Of a stretch of DNA of 64,000 nt, positions 29,207-39,513 are shown piece after piece (positions within the stretch are counted from its first letter, which is position 1; every line of letters begins with the position of its first letter). The notes beneath the pieces are model-generated. The model did no database searches. It was given only the letters and a program-made list of their open reading frames with translations, and was not told the origin of the DNA. The stretch lies in contig NZ_BAKX01000002.1 in the NCBI RefSeq assembly GCF_000614585.1, forward strand, positions 1 through 64,000, in the 5' to 3' direction. The stretch is from Porphyromonas gingivicanis JCM 15907. Its GTDB lineage: Bacteria; Bacteroidota; Bacteroidia; Bacteroidales; Porphyromonadaceae. The translations under genes were made by a program, and so were the position numbers.

Positions 29207-30021
29207 TTAGGAGAGCAGGCGGTGGCGATAGAGCCATCGCAGAAGCGGAGCGAAGGGGCGCGTCAAAGGGGCTGTTATGCGTGCCCACCAAGGGATATAA
29301 AAGGCACGTCTGCCCGTAGCCAAACGCATCAGTAGACGCGCGGCTTCGTCTGCCGTGTAACTCGGCAAATGTCGGTAGACTTTGTTCGCCTGCGACATGG
29401 GTGTTGCCACCAACGGCATATAGGCTATACGCACCTTGACGCCTCGTGCAGGGAGTTCCATTTGAGCCGTCCTACACCACAGGTCGGTAGCTCCTTTCGA
29501 GGCGTGATAAGCTGACCAGTTGGCTACCATAGGTAGAGCAGACTCACCGAAGAGGTATAGACGATGCACCCTCGAGCACGCTCCAACGCTGGGATAAGTG
29601 CCAGCGCAAGGTGTACGGTGGCTCGATAGTTTAGGTCGATGGTGCGGTCGAAGTCGTGCGCACGGTCAAGGCTTTTTGCAAGAGGTCGGCAGATAGATTT
29701 GCCTGCGTTGGCAAAGAAGTAATCGACGCTCGGGAGCAAGCGAGGTAGTTCTTCGCAGAGGGTTTCCAAAGATGCCTTTTCTCGGAGGTCTAAGGCTCGG
29801 TAGAGGGCGCGACACCCCATTTGCTCTGCCTCACGACAGAGTGTTTGTAGCTCCTCTTCTCGGCGAGCAATGAGGAGCAAGTGAGCACCATAGCGCATCA
29901 ACTGTCGGGCGAGAGCCGCTCCGATGCCCGAGGAAGCCCCCGTAATGACCGCCCAACGCCCTGCGAAGCGAGCTTGTAGTCGCCGTTCCGAACAGTGGGG
30001 AGTGGGGTAGAGCAGGTGCAT
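29207..30021 (-). CDS. Short-chain dehydrogenase/reductase (frameshifted)
   Basis: About 270 residues joined. Rossmann glycine motif VITGASSGIG, structural NAG in YFFANAG, catalytic serine region IVYTSS and active-site YHASK. The frame breaks near 29550, between YTSS and LFGESALPMVANWS. A hydrophobic C-terminus (FYIPWWARITAPLTRPFAPLL) suggests membrane association, as in SDRs acting on lipids or sterol-like substrates. NAD(P)-dependent oxidoreductase; substrate unknown. Not obviously in an operon. Confidence 0.85.
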
Positions 30022-30425
30022 AGTTGGTACCGAGCAATGGAAAAATCCTCCGAAAGGTACAACAACTCCCCCAAACCGCCATCCATGCCTCTATCGTTCT
30101 TACTAATCTGTTAAATAGAAAAAGAGCATAGCCATTGCTGTGCCCTTTTTTTAGTTGTGAAAGGGGAGTATTTGTTGGTTATGAGGTCGTTGTTTGCTTG
30201 TCCGAAGAGAGGTGTAGTACAAAAAATCGAGAGGTATATAGCTTACTTGTGAAACCCTTTGAGCAAACTCTCAAAACCCTCTGTGCTAACTAACAAAAGG
30301 ATTATTCCTTGAAATTCGTACAAGGGTCTCGATAGTTACCGAGAAAGGTATAGAAAAAGTCGCCCCGAGCGATGAGTTGGTAGCTCCATCCACAGGACGA
30401 CTTTTTTATATTCTAATAGGAGGGT
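30022..30425. other. Gene-free stretch with two terminators
   Basis: Terminator-like hairpins at 30116-30150 (GCATAGC/GCTGTGC then TTTTTTT) and 30354-30407 (AAAAAGTCG/CGACTTTTTT with a 35-base GC-rich inner part). The second fits the end of the minus-strand CoA transferase gene. Nothing else recognised. Confidence 0.6.
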
Positions 30426-31729
30426 TTATTTGAAGTAGCCGATCATTTTGCGAGCGGCTTCCTCCAGTTCGGCACGGAAGTCGGGGTGCGCTATCGAAAT
30501 GAGCGCTTTGGCACGTTCGGACATGGTGCGCCCTCGCATGCGTGCAATACCGAATTCGGTGATGATATAGTCCACCTCGTTGCGCCCTGTGGTTACGATA
30601 GAACCGGGTTTGAGCGTAGGCACGATGCGAGAGACCGTTCCCTCCTTTGCCGTGGCAGGCATGGCAATGATAGAAACGCCTCCCTTGGAGCGTTTTGCCC
30701 CACGAACGAAGTCGACCTGACCGCCCGAACCACTAAAGAGAGAGTAGCCGATGCTCTCTGCCGTAACCTGACCGTAGAGGTCAATCTCTATGCAGGAGTT
30801 GATGGAAACCACGTTGTCGTGCTGACCAATGATGAAGGGGTCGTTCGTATAGTCTACGGGATACATCTCCACATCGGGGTTGTGGTCCAAAAACTTGTAA
30901 AGCTCTTGCGAACCGAACGTAAAAGCCGATACGACTTTGCCCTTGTGGAGAGTCTTCGCCTTGCCGTTGATAACGCCTGACTTCATGAGTCGCATTACCC
31001 CATCGGTAAACATTTCGGTATGGATGCCCAGGTCCTTACGGTCTTCCAAGTTATTGAGTACTGCGTCGGGAATGGCTCCGATGCCCAACTGCAAGGTAGC
31101 TCCGTCGCCAATAAGCGAGGCGCAGTATTTGCCGATGGTAGCCTCGACCTCTCCAATAGGAGCTTGAGGCACGGTAACGAGCGGAGCATCGATTTCGATG
31201 ATATAGTCCAATCGGCTCACGGGTACACGAGTATCTCCGTAGAGGTAGGGCATCTGTTTATTGATGATGCCGACTACTTTCTGCGCATGGTCTATGGCAG
31301 CACGGGTATAGTCGCACGAAACGCCCATCGAACAGATACCTCGGCATCGGGGGTAGAGAGCTGAACTACAGCCACATCTACAGGGTAGAAGCCATCCTTG
31401 ATAAGTCCGGGTACTTCGTGAAAGTGGCAGGGAAGAAAGTCCACCAATCCCTCTTTGTAGGCATTACGTCCCTGACGCTCCATAAAATTGATGATGGGGC
31501 GTACCTTTCCCTCCATTTCGGGAGTGAGGTAAAGTCCTTTGCCAAAGTAAAGTACGTGGAAAAGGTTTACGAAGGGGAGGGTGTCTCGCTGGGCATACAT
31601 CTCCTCGATGAAGCAGTCTATATGGGCAGCACCACTACCTACTACAACGTTTGCGCCTTGAAATAGGGAGCTTTTTACTGCCTCGGCGGCGGTTACCAAA
31701 TGTTCTTTGTAATACGATTGCCAATTCAT
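30426..31729 (-). CDS. Acetyl-CoA hydrolase/CoA transferase family (4-hydroxybutyrate/butyryl type, frameshifted)
   Basis: About 435 residues joined. Family I-type CoA transferase with the catalytic glutamate in GIHTEMFTDGVM and the glycine-rich LGIGAIPDAV. It moves CoA between acetate and a short-chain acid such as butyrate or 4-hydroxybutyrate; in Porphyromonas these enzymes belong to amino-acid fermentation to butyrate. The frame breaks at about 31318: STPDAEGICSMGVSCDY needs GAGGGT where the sequence has GAGGT, one G short. Start MNWQSYYKEH at 31729, with a -7 motif 30 bases upstream. Confidence 0.87.
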
Positions 31730-31758
31730 TGATTCTCTTCTTTGATAAATTACGTGCG

Positions 31759-31766
31759 CAAAGATA
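31759..31766 (-). promoter_or_regulatory. Promoter -7 element for the CoA transferase
   Basis: TATCTTTG on the minus strand followed by GCGC, a typical Bacteroidetes -7 context. No clear -33 TTG. Leader of about 25 nt. Confidence 0.5.
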
Positions 31767-32103
31767 GAAGAATTTACGCTCTTGAGTTCGTACCCTTTTG
31801 ATGTGGAGTGGGTAGAGATAAAGGAAAGTTCCAGCAGATTATCTTCCCCAAAAAGAGAAAACGCCCCTCTGCCGGAACTTACACATCAAACTTGCATGAC
31901 TACAAATATCGGGTTTTATTTTTAATCTGAGCTGTTTTTCGATGAAAATCTATCATTTAAGAAGTTGTTCCCAACTGTCATGCGCACCATGTCATTGTTT
32001 GATTTTATTGTATAGGCTTCGAGAAGAATTCTCTGTGGATTTGTGTAGTTTTGTACTTGCAATACTTAAAAATTATCAATCAAACCAAGCATTCATCAGT
32101 TGT

Positions 32104-32865
32104 ATGGCGCAAAAACTGAAAGAGCATTATGATATAGCCTATTGCCTATCGCTCGGGCAGAAAATAGGATCTGTCTATCCCTCGTTCGACCTTGAAAGAT
32201 TCATTCATTCGATATCGCCCTCCTTAGAGAGCTTGGAGTTTAACGATAGGCAAACTTTGATTGCTACCACTCTTAAAGAGGTGTTGCCCGAAAGCTATGA
32301 ACAGACGCTTGAGATTTTTTCGCAAATTCTTGGTCCCGAGTTAGAAGGTAGCTTGGGTATGTTTACCGAGGGGTGGTGGCTCTGGCCAGTGGGCAAATTT
32401 GTCGAGCTGTATGGAGGTGAGCAGTTCGAGCAGACTACCGCTTTCAGCAAAGAGCTTACCAAACGCTTTACGGGCGAGTTCTGTATGCGACCCATTTTGG
32501 CTCGTTACCCTGAGCAGACGATACGCTTGATGATAGAGTGGAGCAAAGATGCAAACCAGCGAGTGCGACGATTGGCAAGCGAGTGCCTGCGTATACACCT
32601 CCCATGGTCGAAGAAGATAGAGGTCGTTCTGGACTACTTTGACCTTTATACAGAGGTTCTCTCCAACTTAAAGGACGATACCGATAAGAGTATTCAGAAA
32701 AGCGTTGCTAACAATCTCAATGACCTCTTCAAGGTAGACCCCGAGCGGTTTGAACAAATCATCGGAGCGTGGGAACGCTCGGACATGACCAAGGAGTGTG
32801 CGTGGATTATTAAACATGCCTCTCGCACCAAAAACAAGAAGATGGCATCCTCTTCGCCTCAATAG
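32104..32865 (+). CDS. AlkC-like DNA alkylation repair protein (HEAT-like)
   Basis: 254 residues from the ATG at 32104 (MAQKLKEHYDIAY). I prefer this start because AlkC/COG4335 proteins begin this way and the in-frame codons upstream look non-coding. Motifs: VYPSFDLERFI, PVGKFVELYG, QRVRRLASECLRIHLPWS (AlkC-type R-x-LASE-x-x-R-x-x-LPW), then DTDKSIQKSVANNLNDLFK. Such glycosylases remove 3-alkylated purines. The substrate is inferred from the family. The frame is intact; it stands alone. The upstream gap 31730-32103 holds only the CoA transferase promoter and a TAGTTTTG -7-like motif at 32046. Confidence 0.8.
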   Translation: MAQKLKEHYDIAYCLSLGQKIGSVYPSFDLERFIHSISPSLESLEFNDRQTLIATTLKEVLPESYEQTLEIFSQILGPELEGSLGMFTEGWWLWPVGKFVELYGGEQFEQTTAFSKELTKRFTGEFCMRPILARYPEQTIRLMIEWSKDANQRVRRLASECLRIHLPWSKKIEVVLDYFDLYTEVLSNLKDDTDKSIQKSVANNLNDLFKVDPERFEQIIGAWERSDMTKECAWIIKHASRTKNKKMASSSPQ

Positions 32866-32872
32866 AGCCCCT

Positions 32873-32921
32873 CGTAAAGCATTAGATGTCCCCGTAAAGC
32901 ATTAGATGTCCCCGTAGAGCC
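32873..32921. repeat. 20-bp tandem repeat
   Basis: Two exact 20-base copies, CGTAAAGCATTAGATGTCCC (32873-32892 and 32893-32912), plus a partial third (CGTAGAGCC). They lie directly after the AlkC-like stop codon. Confidence 0.85.
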
Positions 32922-33163
32922 GAGAGCAAAGGTTCGGAATAGATTGGTTACTACAACAAAGGAAATCTTATTCTTTCATTGTTCAGATTCCAGTCCAATG
33001 AATTTTGGTAGAGATACCATTTAAGGATATATTTGCTTCAGAAAAGTGCGTATATACGCAGAAAAAGGAAATGGATATTGATTTATCAGCAATGAATCTT
33101 TCATTAATTAGATACAGATTGTATAGGTGGTGAGCCTAATCTTCGGTGTCAATAGGAAATAGA
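32922..33163. other. AT-rich gene-free segment
   Basis: A 42-codon open stretch on + (about 33006-33134, VEIPFKDIFASEKCVYTQKK...LIRYRLYRW) shows coding-like composition but no start or family. It may be a gene remnant. Otherwise nothing. Confidence 0.3.
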
Positions 33164-33200
33164 ATACCCGATACTCGCTTTTGAGTATCGGGTATTTTAT
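33164..33200. terminator. Strong bidirectional terminator
   Basis: Perfect 14-bp stem AATACCCGATACTC / GAGTATCGGGTATT with a six-base loop, followed by TTAT. It lies between convergent genes. Confidence 0.85.
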
Positions 33201-33252
33201 CGGGGAATTCGTCCCGAACCACCGTCCGTTGGAGAGAGGGTAACCTATTGTA

Positions 33253-34061
33253 TCATCGGAGGGCAACTTGTTTGTTGCCATCTTGTGGTAGCGTGCGTAC
33301 GGCTACAATGCGCTTTAGGGTACAACGCTCGGTGTCGGAGGCAAGGCGGTTGATAAGCTCCATCGTGATGGTAAGGGTTACGAACTCATCCTCTTTCAAC
33401 TCGAGCTTTCGGGTGAGTTCAAACCCAAAGTGAGGAGGGTAGAGATGTAGTTGTCGCCACGCTTCGGTGTCATCGCCCCGTATAATGCGGCGTCCGCTAT
33501 CACCCTCTCCCGGTTTTTCGCTATAGGTATAGCCGTTGGCGATATACTCTTCGTACGACCGCGCATGGAAAAGGCAGAGTGGGGCAAGGTTGCTCCCCAC
33601 GGGATAGTCATCGCCAAAGGAGCGGTCAGCGGTAATGGTTACTCGCTCTACGGTAGCCATACTCAGCTCAGGACGGTTGTCTACCAAGGGATGGGGAAAG
33701 GAGGGCTTCTTTTTGTTATAGAAGTTGTCGCCGAAGCAATTGATGTAACGGGAGTAATCGTCTCGCACCTCTTTGAGAGGTGTGCGTAGGTAGAAGGAGA
33801 TGCCTTTGTTGTTCGGCGATTTAGAGTTCCACACAAAGGTGGTGTCGTTGCGTTGCTCCTCGCTCGGGTAGGGCAACTTGTTGGAGGTGTCTATGTAACT
33901 CTCGGCTACGAGGGTGCCATAGAGGTAACCTGTTTTGCCGAGGCTCTTCCAGGGGTTGCGGGTAACGATGGGCATAGGAAAGAGGTCGCACGCTACGAAT
34001 CCCACGGCAGCGAGGGCGGTCAATGTTACGGCAAGGAGTGCTTAGTAAGATACTTTTTCAT
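33253..34061 (-). CDS. Hypothetical lipoprotein (frameshift in signal peptide)
   Basis: About 265 residues. The lipobox is LAAVGFVAC, giving a lipidated cysteine after a signal sequence. The full signal starts at the ATG at 34061 (MKKYLTK) and joins LLAVTLTALAAVGFVAC after a frameshift near 34035-34042. The mature part has no recognised domain; notable segments are WNSKSPNNKGISFYLRTPL and FGFELTRKLELKEDEFVTLTITMELI, suggesting a beta-rich fold. Probably anchored in the outer membrane. Divergent from the glycosyltransferase gene. Confidence 0.6.
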
Positions 34062-34167
34062 TGTGTTGATGTTGTTGTGGTTTGTTTTCAGGGTACAATT
34101 TTAGTAAAAACATTTGGTTGAGGCAATTGATATATAAAAGAATGTGAATAGAAAGACTAAGGGAGCG

Positions 34168-34199
34168 TTGCGTATCCCCCTCTCTTATTACTACCTTTG
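34168..34199 (+). promoter_or_regulatory. Promoter for the glycosyltransferase, apparently leaderless
   Basis: TTG at 34168-34170 and TACCTTTG at 34192-34199 are 21 bases apart. The expected start of transcription, 5-7 bases later, falls at the ATG at 34205. Confidence 0.65.
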
Positions 34200-34204
34200 C
34201 AGGT

Positions 34205-35463
34205 ATGAAAGTAGCCCTTTTGAATACTTCCGACCATGGAGGAGGCGCAGCCATAGCCGCTATGCGACTGATGGAGGCACTCCAAACAACCGATGTAGAG
34301 GCGCAACTCTTGGTACGTTCTAAGCAGTCGGCGCACCCTTCGGTGGTGTCGCTCAATGAGGGAGCGTGGGCTAACTTTCGCTACAAGATGGCTTTCGTGG
34401 CAGAGCGGGCGGCGCTTTTCCTTGCCAACGGTTTCGATCGCAAGCATCTTTTTCACGCTTCGCTCGGTAATACGGGTGTCTCTTTGGCGCATCATCCGCT
34501 CATTCAGCAGGCAGATATTATTCATTTACATTGGATTAACCACGGATTTCTCTCCGTCGGTCAGCTCAAAGCCTTGGCACGCCTCGGTAAACCTATTGTG
34601 TGGACTATGCACGATATGTGGCCCTTCTCGGCGGCGTTGCACTACACGGGCGAACAGGTCGATGGGCGGGGCATCGAATTATGTGCCGAGCGAGGACTCT
34701 TTTTGCCCTATCTGCTCCTGCGTTGGCAGATGAGGCGCAAGGCACAACTCTTTGCTTCAGGGCGTTTTACTATGGTCGGGTGTAGTGAATGGATAGCCGA
34801 GGCGTGCCGTCGCAGTCCGCTGGCTCGACACTTTGCGGTAACCTCTATCCCCAATCCGATAGATACGGAGCGATTTTCCCCTGCGGACAAAGCTACGGCA
34901 CGATGCCTTTGGGGCTTCGATGAGCAGGAGCAAATCATTCTTTTCGGTGCGGTCAAAGCGTCCGACCCTCGTAAGGGAGCACACGAATTGGTCGAGGGGT
35001 TGCGTCTCTTTGCCGAGCGGTATGGGGCGGAGCATCCCAAGGTGCGTGTGGTTATCTTTGGGCATCAGAGCGATTACTTCGAGCAACAAATCGCCCTCCC
35101 CATTACCCAAGTGGGCTTTGTGCAGGAAGAGAAGCGCATGATTGACCTCTATCGCTCTGCCGACCTTTATGTAACCCCTTCGTTGGAGGATAATCTCCCC
35201 AACACCATCATGGAGGCGATGAGCGTAGGAGTGCCTGTGGTGGGCTTCGCAACGGGCGGTATTCCTGAAATGATAGAACATAAAACTACGGGTTATGTGG
35301 CGGACTATCGCTCGCCTCACTCCTTGGCGGAGGGACTGCATTATGTGTTGGGAGCTGACCACGACCTACTTGCCAAGCTGCCCGAGATAAAGCCCTTGCC
35401 TGCTATGACCAGCGGGTAGTGGCGCAACGCTTCCGCACACTCTACGAGCAACTCCTTGCCTAA
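34205..35463 (+). CDS. Glycosyltransferase family 4 (frameshifted near the end)
   Basis: About 419 residues. GT-B fold: N-terminal MKVALLNTSDHGGGAAIAAMRL, DIIHLHWINHGFLS, PIVWTMHDMWPFSAALHY; C-terminal donor-binding region with GAVKASDPRKGAHELVEGL, VTPSLEDNLPNTIMEAMSVGVPVVGFATGGIPEMI, the E-x7-E retaining motif. It probably adds a sugar in surface polysaccharide or LPS synthesis. The frame ends early at 35419 (AMTSG); the +1 frame continues YDQRVVAQRFRTLYEQLLA to 35463, so one base is likely missing near 35405. No ribosome site, consistent with leaderless expression. Confidence 0.88.
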
Positions 35464-35678
35464 CCATCGCCTCCTCTCGCTTCTCCACCGCATCTCTATT
35501 CTTCTTATTCTTTTATCTAATCCAATACCAAGAGAACATAAGAGACTTGTTCTCTAATTCGATACATTTATTTACAAATATGTATAGACGTATTGAAATG
35601 TTTGCTATATTTGTTAATGAGTTGTGAAAAGACTATTTTTACATTCGGTCAATAGTAAACAAAATAAAATACCTGAAA

Positions 35679-37487
35679 ATGAAAAAGTGTATCGTAGTAT
35701 CGTTAGTACTCTGGCTCACGAGTATTTTTATGTTTCCTTCATTTTGTAGGGCGCAAGAAGCAAGCCCTTACAGTATCAGTATGGATTTCTCTGCCAAGGT
35801 AGGAGCTCCCTATATGTTCCTTATGCTGGGACAGGAAGAGGGCAAGGTAGCTTTTGAGTGGGCAGATGGCACGCAAGAGGAGTTTCCAATAAAGAAAGAA
35901 GCCACCCCCTTTAGAGGAGAAATCAAAACGAAGCATTTGACCATTAAGGGTAATATCCTTGTCTTGGAGTGCTCGGGCAATGGATTAACTTCTTTGGATA
36001 TAAGCAATATGCCCATCTTGACAGATTTGACTTCTCGTGGCAACTTTATCCCGACGATTGACTTTTCTAAAAGTAAGTCGTTGAAAAAAGTAGTAATACA
36101 AGACTCTCCTTTGCAGAAGCTCGACCTCTCGGCTTGTACGCTTATTGATAGCGTTGTCGTTGCCAATAATCGCATAGCAGAGATTGCCTTCCCTGCCAAT
36201 TCTCCCTTAAAAACATTGGTTTGTATGACCAATCCGGGGCTGAAAAAGTTAGACCTATCGGGGTGCCCCAAACTAAAATATCTAAACGCATTACAGACAC
36301 TTGTAACAGAGTACGATCTGACCTCCAATAAGGAATTGACCTATTTTTCTGCAGGTTTGGGAAGACCCATTACCAAGTTGCTCTTGCCTCCCAAGAACAA
36401 TATAGATACTCTGTTGTTACCATTGGCGGGATTGCAAAAGTTAGACCTTAGCGAAACTAAAAAACTGAAGGTATTAACTACGGATAATAACTTTCTGCTC
36501 TCGAAGTTAGATTTGTCGTCGCAAAAAGATTTGCGTGTCCTTTCGTGCGAGGCAAACTCGATAACGGAGCTAAATCTGAGCAATAGCCCTCAGCTAACCT
36601 CACTTACCTGCAACAATAATCAGATAAAAAATCTTGATGTAAGTAATCATATTTATTTGGAGGAGCTACTATGCCACTCCAATCAATTAGAGCAACTCAA
36701 TATCACAGGCTGTAATGCCCTCGTTACGCTGGACTGTTCTGAAAATCCCGAGTTGAAGAGTATCGCCCTTCCCTCATCCTTAAAGTCGATTAATTGTAGC
36801 AATTGTGGGTTGAGTCAGATAGACTTGTCTCAACTGCCTTCTTTGGACGACCTACATTGCGACCAAAACAGTTTATCTGCCTTAGATGTATCTAAAAACC
36901 CTCTCCTTGTTACACTAAGTTGTAGTGAGAATGCTATACCCCAATTAGATTTGAAAGAGATGCAACACTTGCAAGACCTTTCTGTCAATGGCAATCCTAT
37001 TAAGGAGGGGCTTACATTGCTGTCTGCCACCAATTTGCGCTTTGTGTCTGTGAATAATACGCAATTAGATGCTTGTGCTTTGGACCAACTCTACCAATCG
37101 TTAAGGGTCAAAAGAGAGGGAGATGATGATAACGACTTGGGAGGTTTGATACTTATGAATCAAGTAGAGGCTGCCGCTACAAGCCATACAGAGCTTGCCG
37201 TAAAGAAAGGTTGGATGGTCTCTATCGTGGGAGATGGCTCTGGGTGTAAAACTTCGGTAGATGCCCTCCCCTCCTATCAAGGGATACGCATAGAGCATCA
37301 CGCGGAAGGATGGCGTCTATTGCAAATACCCGAGCAGGTGCAAACCATTACTTTGGTCGATACGGCAGGGCAGTGTATAGCCCAGTATCAACCCACAGAG
37401 AGTAGTCTGTTTATTCCAGCACCCGGCAGAGGTATTTTCCTTATTATCATTGATGGTCGGAGAGGCTTTACTTGTTATGCTCAATAG
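35679..37487 (+). CDS. Secreted LRR protein with T9SS-type tail
   Basis: 602 residues, intact. Signal peptide ends FPSFCRAQEA. One N-cap domain (FSAKVGAPYMFLMLGQEE...KTKHLTIKGNILVLECSG) precedes about 17 cysteine-ladder LRRs (LTSLTCNNNQIKNLDVSN, LVTLDCSENPELKSIAL). The linker ELAVKKGWMVSIVGDG matches the family. The C-terminal ~75 residues (GIRIEHHAEGWRLLQIP, ITLVDTAGQCIAQYQ, PGRGIFLIIIDG) are a T9SS-like sorting domain. The single long LRR run differs from the two-module paralogues. Upstream TATATTTG at 35606 may be the -7 element. Confidence 0.88.
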   Translation: MKKCIVVSLVLWLTSIFMFPSFCRAQEASPYSISMDFSAKVGAPYMFLMLGQEEGKVAFEWADGTQEEFPIKKEATPFRGEIKTKHLTIKGNILVLECSGNGLTSLDISNMPILTDLTSRGNFIPTIDFSKSKSLKKVVIQDSPLQKLDLSACTLIDSVVVANNRIAEIAFPANSPLKTLVCMTNPGLKKLDLSGCPKLKYLNALQTLVTEYDLTSNKELTYFSAGLGRPITKLLLPPKNNIDTLLLPLAGLQKLDLSETKKLKVLTTDNNFLLSKLDLSSQKDLRVLSCEANSITELNLSNSPQLTSLTCNNNQIKNLDVSNHIYLEELLCHSNQLEQLNITGCNALVTLDCSENPELKSIALPSSLKSINCSNCGLSQIDLSQLPSLDDLHCDQNSLSALDVSKNPLLVTLSCSENAIPQLDLKEMQHLQDLSVNGNPIKEGLTLLSATNLRFVSVNNTQLDACALDQLYQSLRVKREGDDDNDLGGLILMNQVEAAATSHTELAVKKGWMVSIVGDGSGCKTSVDALPSYQGIRIEHHAEGWRLLQIPEQVQTITLVDTAGQCIAQYQPTESSLFIPAPGRGIFLIIIDGRRGFTCYAQ

Positions 37488-37568
37488 GCGATAGTACGGA
37501 TTTTTTTTGATGCTTGTGCAATGGTTGTTATAATCAAAGAGAAGTTCAACCTTATAAAAATATCAATT

Positions 37569-39443
37569 ATGAAAAAAGTATTGTATCTGTTTGTTTTCTG
37601 CGCTCTTGTGCTGTGCCACTCTTTGCCTCTTAGAGCGCAACAGTCTTGTACCCTACACATCTCTACTCCCGGTACGCTTTGGGACAAACTGCCTGACAAT
37701 ATCTTTGAAGATATTACCGAACTGACCATTACGGGTACACTCAACAGTACAGATGCTCGTTACGTGCGTTCTGTTTGTGGGGGCAATGAAAAGGGCTTTT
37801 CGGACCCAAGTATCCTCAAGAAGATAGATTTGTCGGGGGTTACTTTTGTAAAAGGAGGTGAGTACTATGCTGAGTTTAGAGAGGAAGAGAATTCATTGCG
37901 GAAGTACTACATCGAACGCTCGGACGAAATCCCCGATAAACTTTTTTACAACTGCACCAGTATCGAGGAGATTATATTGCCCAACAATGTCAAAGCGATA
38001 GGCGTAGGAGCATTTTTTAACTGCTATGAACTCAAGAAGATAACGATACCCGATCAGGTTACCGAGATTCGAAGCACGGCTTTCGGGGTGTGTAGAACGT
38101 TGGAAACAATCAAGCTACCTTCTGCACTGACCTCTTTAGGAGCTTATATGTTTATCTACTGTAAGGCTCTCAAAGAGGTAACTATACCCGAAGGAGTTAA
38201 GCGCTTCAACACTTGTATGTTTCAAGAGTCGATGGTGGAGCGTGTGTATCTCCCCCAGACAATGGAGTTTATTGCGCCTGAGTGCTTTATGGGGGCTGGT
38301 GAGTTGCGAGAGATTGTGGTGCCCGAGGGTATTGAAGAGATAGGAAACTATGTTTTTTACGCATGTTGGAAGCTGGAGAAGGTACAACTCCCCAATAGTC
38401 TTAAGGAGATACAAAATTGTGCTTTCCAAGATTGTCCCAAATTGGAAAAAATCAATTTCCCCGAAGGTCTCACTAAGATAGGTTCGTTGGCTTTCTTTAA
38501 TTGTAAATCGATCAAGGAGGTTTCCTTTCCCTCTACTCTCAAAGAGGTACAGATGGAAGCATTCAGAAACTGCGAAGCTCTTAGCGTTTGTAACTTGGGT
38601 ACAGGGGTCGAACGTATCGGAGAGCTGGCTTTCCTCCACTGTATGGGTATCGAAAAGCTCGAAATACCTGCCAGTATGGAGTACTTAGAGAGTTCCGCTT
38701 TTGCCGAATGTATGGGACTAAAGGAGGTGAAGATACATGCCACAGATATGCAGTTTGTTTCTAATCCTTTTTGGGGCTGTTTGAATTTAGAGCGTTACGT
38801 GGTGGCGGAAGACAATCCTAAGTTCATGGAATACAAAGGAGGATTATATAGTAAAGATGGTCGTTTCCTCTACTCTTTTGCCAATATGAGTAGCCAAGTA
38901 TGTGCCATGCACCCCAATACAGAAGAGACAGACAACTATGCAATTTGGTATTGTCGAAATTTGAAGGAGATACATATCCCCAAAAACTTCAACACGTTTG
39001 GAAAGAGAGCTTTCTGCGGAAGCGAAAATGTCAAGAAAATAACCATCGAAGTACCCACGCCGATTTTGTACGATATCGAGAGCGACCCCTTTGAAGGCAT
39101 CGACCTGCCCAACTGCGAACTATGGGTGCCTAAAGGGTCTAAAGAGGCTTACCTTGCTTCTGATTTGTGGAATAAGTTTAAGATTTCAGAGTTCACGGCA
39201 ATTAACGCTATCGACAAGGCAGAGTGCAGGGTACGAGTATTGCCCTCGATGATTAGCATTGACCATGTGGATAGTGCCTATCAGACCGCCACTCTCTGGG
39301 ATATGGTGGGCAATAGGATAGCCGAAGCATCTGTCGAGAATGGCACTGTCTCTTTTGCCACTGTGGCACTCCCATCGGGTTGCTATATGCTCGTACTGAA
39401 GGGCTCTTCTGCCACAGAGGTGGTTAAAGTAGTACTCCCCTAA
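37569..39443 (+). CDS. BspA-type LRR_5 surface protein with T9SS C-terminus
   Basis: 624 residues from the ATG at 37569 (MKKVLYLFVFCALVLCHSL), chosen because it begins a clear signal peptide ending PLRAQQS. Repeats of 23 residues follow the BspA/TpLRR pattern: LEKVQLPNSLKEIQNCAFQDC, IKEVSFPSTLKEVQMEAFRNC. Members in oral Bacteroidales bind fibronectin, fibrinogen or partner bacteria. The C-terminal domain (VRVLPSMISIDHVDSAYQTATLWDM...LPSGCYMLVLKG...VVKVVLP) fits T9SS export. It is 81 bases after the preceding LRR gene and may share its transcript. Confidence 0.88.
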   Translation: MKKVLYLFVFCALVLCHSLPLRAQQSCTLHISTPGTLWDKLPDNIFEDITELTITGTLNSTDARYVRSVCGGNEKGFSDPSILKKIDLSGVTFVKGGEYYAEFREEENSLRKYYIERSDEIPDKLFYNCTSIEEIILPNNVKAIGVGAFFNCYELKKITIPDQVTEIRSTAFGVCRTLETIKLPSALTSLGAYMFIYCKALKEVTIPEGVKRFNTCMFQESMVERVYLPQTMEFIAPECFMGAGELREIVVPEGIEEIGNYVFYACWKLEKVQLPNSLKEIQNCAFQDCPKLEKINFPEGLTKIGSLAFFNCKSIKEVSFPSTLKEVQMEAFRNCEALSVCNLGTGVERIGELAFLHCMGIEKLEIPASMEYLESSAFAECMGLKEVKIHATDMQFVSNPFWGCLNLERYVVAEDNPKFMEYKGGLYSKDGRFLYSFANMSSQVCAMHPNTEETDNYAIWYCRNLKEIHIPKNFNTFGKRAFCGSENVKKITIEVPTPILYDIESDPFEGIDLPNCELWVPKGSKEAYLASDLWNKFKISEFTAINAIDKAECRVRVLPSMISIDHVDSAYQTATLWDMVGNRIAEASVENGTVSFATVALPSGCYMLVLKGSSATEVVKVVLP

Positions 39444-39474
39444 GCGAGCGTTGCGATAGTCAATTACCTAAAGG

Positions 39475-39513
39475 AAGATAGCACTGCTTTTGCAAGTGGT
39501 GCTATCTTTTTTT
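39475..39513 (+). terminator. Intrinsic terminator
   Basis: AAGATAGCAC / GTGCTATCTT stem with an inner TGC-TTTT-GCA, then TTTTT. Downstream of the BspA-type gene. Confidence 0.85.
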
